Source: JAUILH01 sp964230215 (GTDB taxonomy: Bacteria > Bacteroidota > Bacteroidia > Flavobacteriales_D > JAUILH01). From it: a stretch of DNA of 64,000 nt. The stretch covers positions 124,001 to 188,000 of the forward strand of contig CAXRGQ010000011.1 of NCBI GenBank assembly GCA_964230215.1, given 5' to 3'. The translations under genes and the position numbers were made by a program. Position 1 is the first letter of the stretch. Each line of letters starts with the position of its first letter. The notes beneath the pieces are model-generated. The model saw nothing but the letters and a program-made list of their open reading frames with translations, made no database searches and was not told the origin of the DNA. Below, one piece after another: positions 52,843-59,561 of this stretch.

Positions 52843-53025
52843 TTAAGACGGCCAAAGGTAGTGTTCAGTTGCATTACAATTCGCATTAAAGCCTAAAATT
52901 CTTGCGGAATTAAGGTTTACAGGAAGCAAAAATGAAAACATATATTTTTTTACTCTCATTTGTTTTGACTTGACTTATCTTTTTATACATTTGCACTCGC
53001 ATTGAACGAAATGTGAAACAAATTT
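52843..53025. other. gene-free spacer upstream of the tRNA-Pro region
   Basis: About 180 bp separate the divergent T9SS gene from the first tRNA-Pro fragment. It holds the tRNA promoter (52964-52993) and otherwise only AT-rich DNA in which I see no gene. The frame running through this area on the minus strand (52975-53328) is a translation of tRNA sequence and is not a gene. Confidence 0.5.
52964..52993 (+). promoter_or_regulatory. promoter of the tRNA-Pro region
   Basis: TTTG (52964-52967), an 18-nt spacer and TACATTTG (52986-52993), identical in boxes and spacing to the tRNA-Ser promoter. It lies upstream of the first decayed tRNA-Pro fragment, some 185 bp before the intact tRNA-Pro. Confidence 0.75.
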
Positions 53026-53076
53026 CTCGGGGTGTAGCACTGAAGTTGCAATCAGTATGAACTCCACCCGGTCATC
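53026..53076 (+). pseudogene. decayed tRNA-Pro fragment A
   Basis: ctcggggtgtagc (53026-53038) equals the 5' end of the intact tRNA-Pro with its leader; cccggtcatc (53067-53076) equals its D-arm. The two are split by about 28 bp of unrelated sequence, and the anticodon and T arms are missing. Confidence 0.65.
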
Positions 53077-53106
53077 ATTAGATAACTGGGAAATTGAAAT
53101 GTAAGG

Positions 53107-53166
53107 GTCTAACGTAGCCCGGTCATCGCGTCCCGCCCTAAGGCGGGAAGGTCGCTTTCGAAATAC
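53107..53166 (+). pseudogene. decayed tRNA-Pro fragment B
   Basis: cgtagcccggtcatcgcg (53113-53130) is identical to the D-arm part of the intact tRNA-Pro; an altered anticodon arm follows (tcccgcc...ggcggga, 53131-53148, with loop ctaa) and then a variable-region-like aggtcgc and ttcgaa. Acceptor stem and T-stem do not pair. Confidence 0.65.
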
Positions 53167-53177
53167 GAATTTAGTCT

Positions 53178-53252
53178 CGGGGTGTAGCGTAGCCCGGTCA
53201 TCGCGCCTGCTTTGGGAGCAGGAGGTCGCAGGTTCGAATCCTGCCACCCCGA
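53178..53252 (+). tRNA. tRNA-Pro (anticodon UGG)
   Basis: 75 nt: acceptor CGGGGTG/CACCCCG, D-arm GCGTAGCCCGGTCATCGC, anticodon stem CCTGC/GCAGG around TTTGGGA (anticodon TGG), T-arm GCAGG/CCTGC with TTCGAAT, discriminator A. CCA is not encoded. It borders the defence island. Confidence 0.95.
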
Positions 53253-53265
53253 CACACATTTTTTG

Positions 53266-53302
53266 AAAAGCCTCTCTGGAAACCTTATCCAGCGGGGCTT
53301 TT
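53266..53302 (+). terminator. probable terminator of tRNA-Pro
   Basis: Stem aaaagcc (53266-53272) / ggctttt (53296-53302) with additional pairing ctgga/tccag inside. It lies 13 bp after the tRNA. The T-run is short and interrupted. Confidence 0.55.
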
Positions 53303-53478
53303 GTCTTTCTGGCCTCCTTAGAAAACACTTTAGTTCACTCCATTATTCACTTGTTGATTCTATCTATTTCATGCCATTGCTCGCTATTGCATGAAATCAG
53401 AGGGGTTCACCATCGAACACCCAGATGCGAAACTTTGAATAGCCTCACTAGTTTCAGTGTATTTTTAGTAATAGCGAT

Positions 53479-54216
53479 TCAATCTATTTTTGCGTTTTCG
53501 TGTATTGATTTTAAAAATCTCACAATAAATCCATGATGATTTTTAAATATATACCCTATGAAGTAAACTACACTACTGAATATAATCACCCCCACACATA
53601 CTAGAATCGAAATTACAAGCCACCCACAATCTAATTGCCCTCCAATTGATGCTCCTATAGAAATAATTAAAACAAGGATAGATATGGCAATTGGATAATA
53701 TGCGTTAATTAAATTCATTGATGCGTCCTCGTCATTTTCTGATTTCAAATCTTCTAACCCTTCGACCAGTTTAAAATAGCCATTTCCAGCCATTAATTCA
53801 TTATCCTTCACATAGACTAGGTCAAAATCAAAAAACCACTTAGCTGGCACAGACTCCTTATCATTTAAGATATCTCTTCTTGCTTTAGATAATTCCTCTT
53901 CGTTAAGATTTTCAATAATAAAACAACGCATTTTTGATGTGTACTTATAACACAAGAAAAGTATAATTAGTTCAAATAATCTAATCACAATAAAATAAGA
54001 CATGTAAACTATTATAAGAAGTTTAATAAAGCCTATGGTAGACATGAATACTAAGAATTCGTTTATAGATTGAATTTTTGAAAACCCCAAATCGCCCCAC
54101 CAGTAATTATAAAACCTTACTGAGAATATCAAAATCAATGACACCGTTAAAACGAAATAAATAATTCGTCTTTTATCATCTTCTTTTTTTAATGCAAATT
54201 CTAGAACTGCCCGCAT
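53479..54216 (-). CDS. unknown membrane protein at the 3' end of the restriction operon
   Basis: 245 residues, no family recognised. Hydrophobic segments lie at about 18-35, 58-80 and 80-97 (two close together), 175-195 and 200-225; between them is a cytoplasmic loop of about 75 residues with Glu/Lys/Asp-rich helices (NLNEEELSKARRDILNDKE). It starts 8 bp after the hsdR stop on the same strand, so it is probably the last gene of that transcript, and it lies between hsdR and tRNA-Pro. It may be an accessory defence or effector protein; this is inferred from position only. Confidence 0.7.
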   Translation of the reverse strand: MRAVLEFALKKEDDKRRIIYFVLTVSLILIFSVRFYNYWWGDLGFSKIQSINEFLVFMSTIGFIKLLIIVYMSYFIVIRLFELIILFLCYKYTSKMRCFIIENLNEEELSKARRDILNDKESVPAKWFFDFDLVYVKDNELMAGNGYFKLVEGLEDLKSENDEDASMNLINAYYPIAISILVLIISIGASIGGQLDCGWLVISILVCVGVIIFSSVVYFIGYIFKNHHGFIVRFLKSIHENAKID

Positions 54217-54224
54217 AGCCTAAT

Positions 54225-57182
54225 TTAATAATACTCCTTAATATAAGCATACGCCCTATCAAAGAGCACTTGATCTTTATGTAACTTATACTTCAATAAT
54301 GCCTTTCGTAAGGACTTCTGTACTTCCCTTTCCCCAGATGACGTTGTTTGCCAACCTGGGAATCGGACAATGCGCACAATAGAATCTATTTCATTTACTA
54401 TCCGTTCCACTACTGCTGGGGTTTCTTCTGTTTTAAGTTCTAGAAATAATTCCGTTAGAGCAGCTTGAGGTGTTTTGTTCGCCAATTCTTCCTCTAACTC
54501 CTTTTCTGCTTGCACGGTTTCTTTGGCCAATTTGCATAATTCTTTTACGAACTCGATTGAGGTAATTAAACCCTTTTCTGCTCTGTCTCGCAACTCTTCT
54601 AATCGTTCACTCAGCTTTTTGAATCTTGGATCACCTGCCCTTTTAGAGAAGCGCTTAATCAATTCTTTCTCCAGTTTTTTGGCGTGTTTGGGATCCGGAT
54701 TGTTAAAGATATTCTCAATAACGTCCGCATCCATTACAAACTCTTCCAAATCATGTACTTTGCCTACATGAATGTTTTCATGGATGAGTTTTGTTGTTTG
54801 CGGACCGTGCGCTAGCCATAACATGCGTCCAATCGTATTAACAGGGGGGCGCACTGAATCATATACATTGGATAACCATTTATAATCTACATTGTAAAGA
54901 TCTAAAATGTTATCCGGCGATAAGGATTCCCATAGTTTTGATAGATATCTATAATCTTTAGCAAATGCATCTCGTTTTTCATCTGTGTTGATTTTGTCCT
55001 GCGCTAACTGAAGCCCTTCAAATCCTTCCAATGTTCTATCTACTCCTTCAAAATGTTTGAGCGCATCTTTAACCGCTTCAGGCAATTTTTCTCGCAGTTC
55101 GGATAGATTTGTGATCACAGTAGCTACTGACTTATCATCAAACTCTAAGGCCTTTGCAGCATCATCAAACACTCCAAAATAATCTACTATGCGTCCAAAA
55201 TTCTTGCCTGGATATAGTCTGTTGGTACGACAAATGGCTTGTAAGAGTGTATGGTCTTTTAGTGACTTGTCCAGGTACATGGTTTGGAGAATAGGCGCAT
55301 CAAAGCCAGTTAATAGCTTTGCCGTTACTATTATTAACTTTAAGTCTGATTGCGCATCATTGAACTCGTCAACAATCTTTTCTTGCTGTGATTTATCTAT
55401 GCCCCACTTTTGTTTGAATTCCAACGGATCATTGGCCGTTGTGGATATAACAACTTTGCTAGCTTCTTCAGGAAAGTAGTTATCCAATTCTTCTTTGTAC
55501 TGCACACAAGCATAACGATCAGGTGTAACGATCATTCCCTTAAATCCATGCGGGTCCACCTTTTCTTTAAAATGTATGGCAATATCTTCAACGATTTTAG
55601 CTACCCTTTCTGGTGACTTTAGAAACGTGGACATTCTTGCAGATTTCTTGCTTAACAAGTCTGCTTCTTCATCCGTTAGTGCAGCTTGTTGTTTGTATTC
55701 GGCGAAAGCCTTATCAATGGTTTCTTTATCTACATGTAAATCCACTAAGCGTGGCTCAAAATGTAAGGGTCGCGTAGCTTCATCACGTATCGAATCATGA
55801 AATGTATAGCGGGACATATAACCACCTTCATCCTGGTCTGAACCAAAGGCCCAGAATGTATTGTGATCCGATTTATTCACCGGTGTTCCTGTTAAACCAA
55901 AGAGAAAGGCATTAGGCAGGGCCGCACGCATTTGGCGCCCTAAATCGCCTTCTTGTGTTCTATGCGCTTCATCTACCAACACAATAATATTGTCGCGGGT
56001 ATTCATGTCAGGCTTGGCATCCTTGAATTTAAAGATGGTGGAGATGATAATCTTTCTGGTATCACGCTCCAATAAGGATTGTAACTCTGATATACTGTCC
56101 GTAGTTTGCACATTGGAAACATCTGCAGCATTAAACGTTCCACTAATCTGGGTATCCAAGTCTGTTCTATCTACCAAAACTAAAACTGTTGGACTCTTTA
56201 GATCTGGTTCTCGTCTTAGCTTTTGTGCGGCAAAAACCATTAAAAAGGACTTTCCTGAACCTTGAAAATGCCAAATCAAGCCTTTTTTGATGCGTCCCTC
56301 TTTTACCCTGTCTACAATCATGTTGGCGCCCTCGTACTGTTGGAAACGCGGAATGATTTTAATGCGTTGTTTCTTTTTGTTTGTGCTGTATAGTGTGAAA
56401 TTTCGTAGAATATCCAATATCCGCGCTGGCTTTAATAGATCTTCAAGCTCTTCACCCACTTCTTTGAGACCAATAGCATGTTTTATTCCATCGTCATCTT
56501 CTAATCTCCATGGCGCCCAAAATTGAAGCGGACAGCGCACCGCGCCATAATACAGTTCTTTTCCTTCTGTAGCGAATGAAAACACATTAGGTACAAACAA
56601 CCTTGGAATAGCGTCTTCATATATACCGTTTATATCATTGGCGCCATCTAGCCAGGTTACTGATGGACGGATAGGTGTTTTAGCTTCACCAATCACCACA
56701 GGTAATCCGTTGATTAATAAAACGACATCCGGAATTTTTGTTTCACGCGCATGTACACGGTATTGATTGGTAACGATATAGGAATTCTTACTTAAGTCAT
56801 CAAAATCAATCAGGTTAACAGGAACATGGCGGTTGTTTACGCCAAAAGGCATGGTTTTGTCACCCACCATCCATTTGTAGAACTCTTCATTGGCACGTAC
56901 CAGGCCTTCATGATGCACTGCATTTAGAATGGCTCTCAGCTTGTATATTACTTCATTAGCACGTTCAGGTTTATCAGCAATCTCTGGATTTAAGCGAATG
57001 AGCGCTTTTACCAATTCAGATTCAAGCAAGACCTCATTAACTCCCCTGTCCAAATCTGCAGATGATTGATATACCCATTTCCCTGGGTAGCTTTGGGGCG
57101 TCTCCTCTGCTTTATTTAAATCAACGCCCGTGAGTTGTTTGATTATTAGGTATTCTACTGTGTTTTCTTCGTTAAATCCCAT
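54225..57182 (-). CDS. hsdR: type I restriction enzyme, R (translocase/nuclease) subunit
   Basis: 985 residues. An N-terminal PD-(D/E)xK nuclease domain has the Asp of IPDVVLLINGLPVV (about 147) and the E-x-K of VIGEAKTP (about 162-166). A superfamily 2 motor follows: Walker A FQGSGKSFLM (about 307), DEAH box LVDEAHRTQ (about 400), LFGLTGTP, and the C-terminal RecA half with TGFDAP and QAICRTNR. The rest is a helical HsdM-binding tail. It cuts unmethylated DNA after translocation. Its start overlaps the nucleotidyltransferase gene by 11 bp and it is 1.1 kb from the operator region, away from hsdM and hsdS (4 kb). Confidence 0.95.
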   Translation of the reverse strand: MGFNEENTVEYLIIKQLTGVDLNKAEETPQSYPGKWVYQSSADLDRGVNEVLLESELVKALIRLNPEIADKPERANEVIYKLRAILNAVHHEGLVRANEEFYKWMVGDKTMPFGVNNRHVPVNLIDFDDLSKNSYIVTNQYRVHARETKIPDVVLLINGLPVVIGEAKTPIRPSVTWLDGANDINGIYEDAIPRLFVPNVFSFATEGKELYYGAVRCPLQFWAPWRLEDDDGIKHAIGLKEVGEELEDLLKPARILDILRNFTLYSTNKKKQRIKIIPRFQQYEGANMIVDRVKEGRIKKGLIWHFQGSGKSFLMVFAAQKLRREPDLKSPTVLVLVDRTDLDTQISGTFNAADVSNVQTTDSISELQSLLERDTRKIIISTIFKFKDAKPDMNTRDNIIVLVDEAHRTQEGDLGRQMRAALPNAFLFGLTGTPVNKSDHNTFWAFGSDQDEGGYMSRYTFHDSIRDEATRPLHFEPRLVDLHVDKETIDKAFAEYKQQAALTDEEADLLSKKSARMSTFLKSPERVAKIVEDIAIHFKEKVDPHGFKGMIVTPDRYACVQYKEELDNYFPEEASKVVISTTANDPLEFKQKWGIDKSQQEKIVDEFNDAQSDLKLIIVTAKLLTGFDAPILQTMYLDKSLKDHTLLQAICRTNRLYPGKNFGRIVDYFGVFDDAAKALEFDDKSVATVITNLSELREKLPEAVKDALKHFEGVDRTLEGFEGLQLAQDKINTDEKRDAFAKDYRYLSKLWESLSPDNILDLYNVDYKWLSNVYDSVRPPVNTIGRMLWLAHGPQTTKLIHENIHVGKVHDLEEFVMDADVIENIFNNPDPKHAKKLEKELIKRFSKRAGDPRFKKLSERLEELRDRAEKGLITSIEFVKELCKLAKETVQAEKELEEELANKTPQAALTELFLELKTEETPAVVERIVNEIDSIVRIVRFPGWQTTSSGEREVQKSLRKALLKYKLHKDQVLFDRAYAYIKEYY

Positions 57183-57867
57183 CTCTAATTTCTTCTAATT
57201 GAGTCATTATTTTCTTGAAGCGATAATTTTGTTCTTCATAAAGCAGATTCGCTAAAATAGCTTCCTGTTTAAGATCATCGGTAATAATATCGATAATACA
57301 TTCCTTTAGATATTTTTTAAGCTCATCATCTGCCTCTATGACTTGCTGTGTTAAGGTAGAGGAATAATTTAGTAGATAGACAATATCTTCAAAATCTTGA
57401 CTTGTTCTTGGGTCTTTTGCGCCACGATCATAGAACGCGGTAAACTTTGTTGCTAAATAGTATGGAAGCGCTAAACACTGTATTGTCGTCTCGTCTATCT
57501 TAAATGTAATAAGATTTTCACAACCAGGTGCAAACCATGGATTGGCGGGAGCCCAGCCTATTTCTTTGGTAGCCATGACGTCTACTTTGATATCGTCATA
57601 TCTAAAACGACATATTACATTGTCTTCCCCCGTTTGTTTAAACCCCTTTTGCGTTAATTCTTGCCTTAATTCTTCTAGTTCGGTTAAACTATTTATTTCC
57701 ATGGTGATGTCAATGTCTTTTGTTGGTCTAACATCATCAGCGGAAGGATCGTCTATATACAGGCTTACCACTGCTCCACCAACGTACACAACAGAATTAT
57801 TCAATTCACCTAGTGCAAGTGCGATTTTCTTGGTTGCTGCTCTATTAATGAGGGTGTTTTTTAACAT
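57172..57867 (-). CDS. AbiEii-like nucleotidyltransferase (putative toxin)
   Basis: 231 residues of the DNA polymerase beta-type nucleotidyltransferase superfamily. Seen: GGAVVSLY (about 30-37), PTKDIDITME with D-x-D (about 48-57), a third Asp in DDIKVDVM, and the downstream helix YLATKFTAFYDRGAKDPRTSQDFEDIVYLL (K..A..R..KD..D) typical of AbiEii/MenT-type toxins, where it helps to bind NTP. It overlaps the winged-helix gene by 7 bp and hsdR by 11 bp. The family rule is that such enzymes modify RNA or protein and are held in check by the partner; its action here is inferred. Confidence 0.78.
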   Translation of the reverse strand: MLKNTLINRAATKKIALALGELNNSVVYVGGAVVSLYIDDPSADDVRPTKDIDITMEINSLTELEELRQELTQKGFKQTGEDNVICRFRYDDIKVDVMATKEIGWAPANPWFAPGCENLITFKIDETTIQCLALPYYLATKFTAFYDRGAKDPRTSQDFEDIVYLLNYSSTLTQQVIEADDELKKYLKECIIDIITDDLKQEAILANLLYEEQNYRFKKIMTQLEEIRDGI

Positions 57868-58373
57868 AGCTTTTCTCTAAGAATTTCCAATGCCAAATTT
57901 CTTTCTCGCGCTCTTCCTACTCTTAACGCATCACACAAAGCCATATACTCATAAAACTTCTCATCCTTTAAGCATGCTTCTGGAACTTTAGGATGTAGGG
58001 GTTCAATGGCTTCTCCCCTAACTTTACCTTCACCATAAGGCCAAACATAGGGGTCGTCACTTACTATTTCTTTATTTAATGGTGCCGCAGAATGTGCTGT
58101 TGGGACTCCACGTAGCTTAGCTCCAGGTTGTTGAGGATAGACATATTTTAAACCATGTTCTAAAAAATCCAGAATGGATAGTTTCATTAAACGTCTTTTA
58201 TCTTTAGAAATTAAGCCAGCAATAGCAGACCTATTTAGACTTTCACTTATTTCACTAGCGCTTATACCTAATTCATATGACAAGTCCTTCATCAACCATG
58301 AAGCATTTCCCTTAGCCGCAATTTTCAATAGAACCACAATATCGTGTGGGCGCATACCGCTGTGTTTCTTCAT
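57861..58373 (-). CDS. winged-helix DNA-binding protein, putative AbiEi-like antitoxin/autoregulator
   Basis: 170 residues. The N-terminal part is a winged helix (DIVVLLKIAAKGNASWLMKDLSYELGISASEISESLNRS, about 11-49); the C-terminal half is conserved-looking but unfamiliar (GEGKVRGEAIEPLHPKVPEACLKDEKFYEYMALCDALRVGRARER). Directly upstream are three palindromic or half-palindromic sites built from ATTCGCGA. The 7-bp overlap with the nucleotidyltransferase gene and the operators fit an AbiE-like toxin-antitoxin pair that represses its own promoter. Confidence 0.72.
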   Translation of the reverse strand: MKKHSGMRPHDIVVLLKIAAKGNASWLMKDLSYELGISASEISESLNRSAIAGLISKDKRRLMKLSILDFLEHGLKYVYPQQPGAKLRGVPTAHSAAPLNKEIVSDDPYVWPYGEGKVRGEAIEPLHPKVPEACLKDEKFYEYMALCDALRVGRARERNLALEILREKLC

Positions 58374-58407
58374 ATTAGTATCCTTTACATGGCTAATATA
58401 TGAATTT

Positions 58408-58433
58408 AATTCGCGATTCGCGAATCGCGAATT
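58408..58433. promoter_or_regulatory. 26-bp perfect palindrome, candidate operator 1
   Basis: aattcgcgattcg (58408-58420) is followed directly by its reverse complement (58421-58433). It lies 35 bp upstream of the winged-helix gene start, as expected for an autoregulatory operator. Confidence 0.7.
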
Positions 58434-58465
58434 GAGATTTGCGCAATAATCATTGTTAACAGAAT

Positions 58466-58491
58466 ATATTCCGTATCGCGATATGGAATAT
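58466..58491. promoter_or_regulatory. 26-bp near-perfect palindrome, candidate operator 2
   Basis: Arms atattccgtatcg (58466-58478) and cgatatggaatat (58479-58491) are complementary except for one pair. Same length as operator 1 and centred on CG, 58 bp further upstream. Confidence 0.6.
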
Positions 58492-58510
58492 TGGTTCTTA
58501 GTTTAATTAA

Positions 58511-58528
58511 ATTCGTGATTCGCGAATT
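58511..58528. promoter_or_regulatory. candidate operator 3 (half-site pair)
   Basis: attcgtgattcgcgaatt contains the 10-bp palindrome attcgcgaat (58518-58527) preceded by attcgtga, a one-mismatch copy of the ATTCGCGA half-site of operator 1. Confidence 0.5.
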
Positions 58529-58646
58529 GAAAATTTAAACACAAGGCTGCCGTTTAGTTTTTATTAACCAAACGTGCATGCATGGCTTTTTCAGTGTGGT
58601 ATGATGCATGTAATCCATGAATCCAGCTTCATGTGAACTAATACAA

Positions 58647-59561
58647 TCAAATAGAATGATATTCTTCAATAAGACTTTTAAATCGTGTACGGTCTTTAGG
58701 TCGTTTTTTTAATCTCTGCGGCAAAAACATATAAAAGTTTTTTAACACAAAACTCCAGAAGAACGAATATTCTTTGGTAGGCTTACTCCTATCCTCAATT
58801 TCTTTCATAATAGTAAAAAAATCATTTTGGAGATTATCCTCAGCAGAATTAATTCCATCTTTCTGAAAATTGTAGAAGAACCTGTAGTATATCCCTATCA
58901 ATCTCTTCTGGTAAATATCCAGCATGTTTTTTCTTTCAACTAAATACAAATTATCCCTGTTTAATCGGACAATACTGTTTATAGTAGCATTAGCTCTGCG
59001 GAATTTCCTAGTTGTTTTGCTGGCGGCTGGAATCATCCAACCGGTTTTGTCAAACTTGAAATACTGACAAGGATCGAATTCAGGTTCTTCAGGATGTATG
59101 AGTAACGGATATTCTCTTTTCAATCGACGGGAAAGAAAATGATGATCCTGGAAAGCATATTGCCCACTTTTTATAACTGGTGATGATACTCTTGTGCCTT
59201 CAATCGGAAATTTAGTCGACTTGCTTTTTCTTTTGTTACAATCATGACAAGCAGGAAGCAGGTTGGACCATTCATATGATAGCCAGAAATAGCCGGTATG
59301 AACTTCACCTTCAACAGACTTTTTGGGGCGATAATGCTCTATTTCAAATTCGTAATCTTTTCGTTCGCAGTATGCACACTTTGAATGATAGAGATTTTTT
59401 AGTTTATTTCGAATTGAAGTTTTTCCATAAACTTTTGGAGAGATTTTAGTATTGTCACATGCGCCAGTTCCACAATATATTTTGATCAACCTGCTGTTAT
59501 GCTTAACAGTTGGTCCTAAATCACCCGGAGGGTTGCGGTATGACTTTGTCACCTTCCTCAT
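58647..59561 (-). CDS. ptuB: HNH endonuclease, PtuB-like (Septu-like system)
   Basis: 304 residues with an HNH nuclease of the PtuB/TIGR02646 type: zinc ligands C62-x2-C65 and C105-x2-C108, catalytic EIEHYRPK (Glu75-His76), Asn100 in SNLLPACHDCNKRK and Asn109. In Septu and retron-Ec78 defence, PtuB cuts DNA or tRNA when its ATPase partner PtuA is triggered by phage. The start overlaps the ATPase gene by 4 bp (ATGA). The C-terminal ~180 residues are helical and basic. Septu-like assignment rests on the ATPase-HNH pairing and on these motifs. Confidence 0.8.
   Translation of the reverse strand: MRKVTKSYRNPPGDLGPTVKHNSRLIKIYCGTGACDNTKISPKVYGKTSIRNKLKNLYHSKCAYCERKDYEFEIEHYRPKKSVEGEVHTGYFWLSYEWSNLLPACHDCNKRKSKSTKFPIEGTRVSSPVIKSGQYAFQDHHFLSRRLKREYPLLIHPEEPEFDPCQYFKFDKTGWMIPAASKTTRKFRRANATINSIVRLNRDNLYLVERKNMLDIYQKRLIGIYYRFFYNFQKDGINSAEDNLQNDFFTIMKEIEDRSKPTKEYSFFWSFVLKNFYMFLPQRLKKRPKDRTRFKSLIEEYHSI

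Noticed and set aside
52975..53328. 117-residue minus-strand frame containing VAGFEPATSCSQS
   Set aside because: It is the reverse translation of tRNA-Pro and its fragments; this peptide is a well-known false call over tRNA genes.
58577..58610. catgcat/atgcatg inverted repeat downstream of the HNH gene
   Set aside because: The 7-bp stem with a 20-nt loop and no T-run is too weak to call a terminator.
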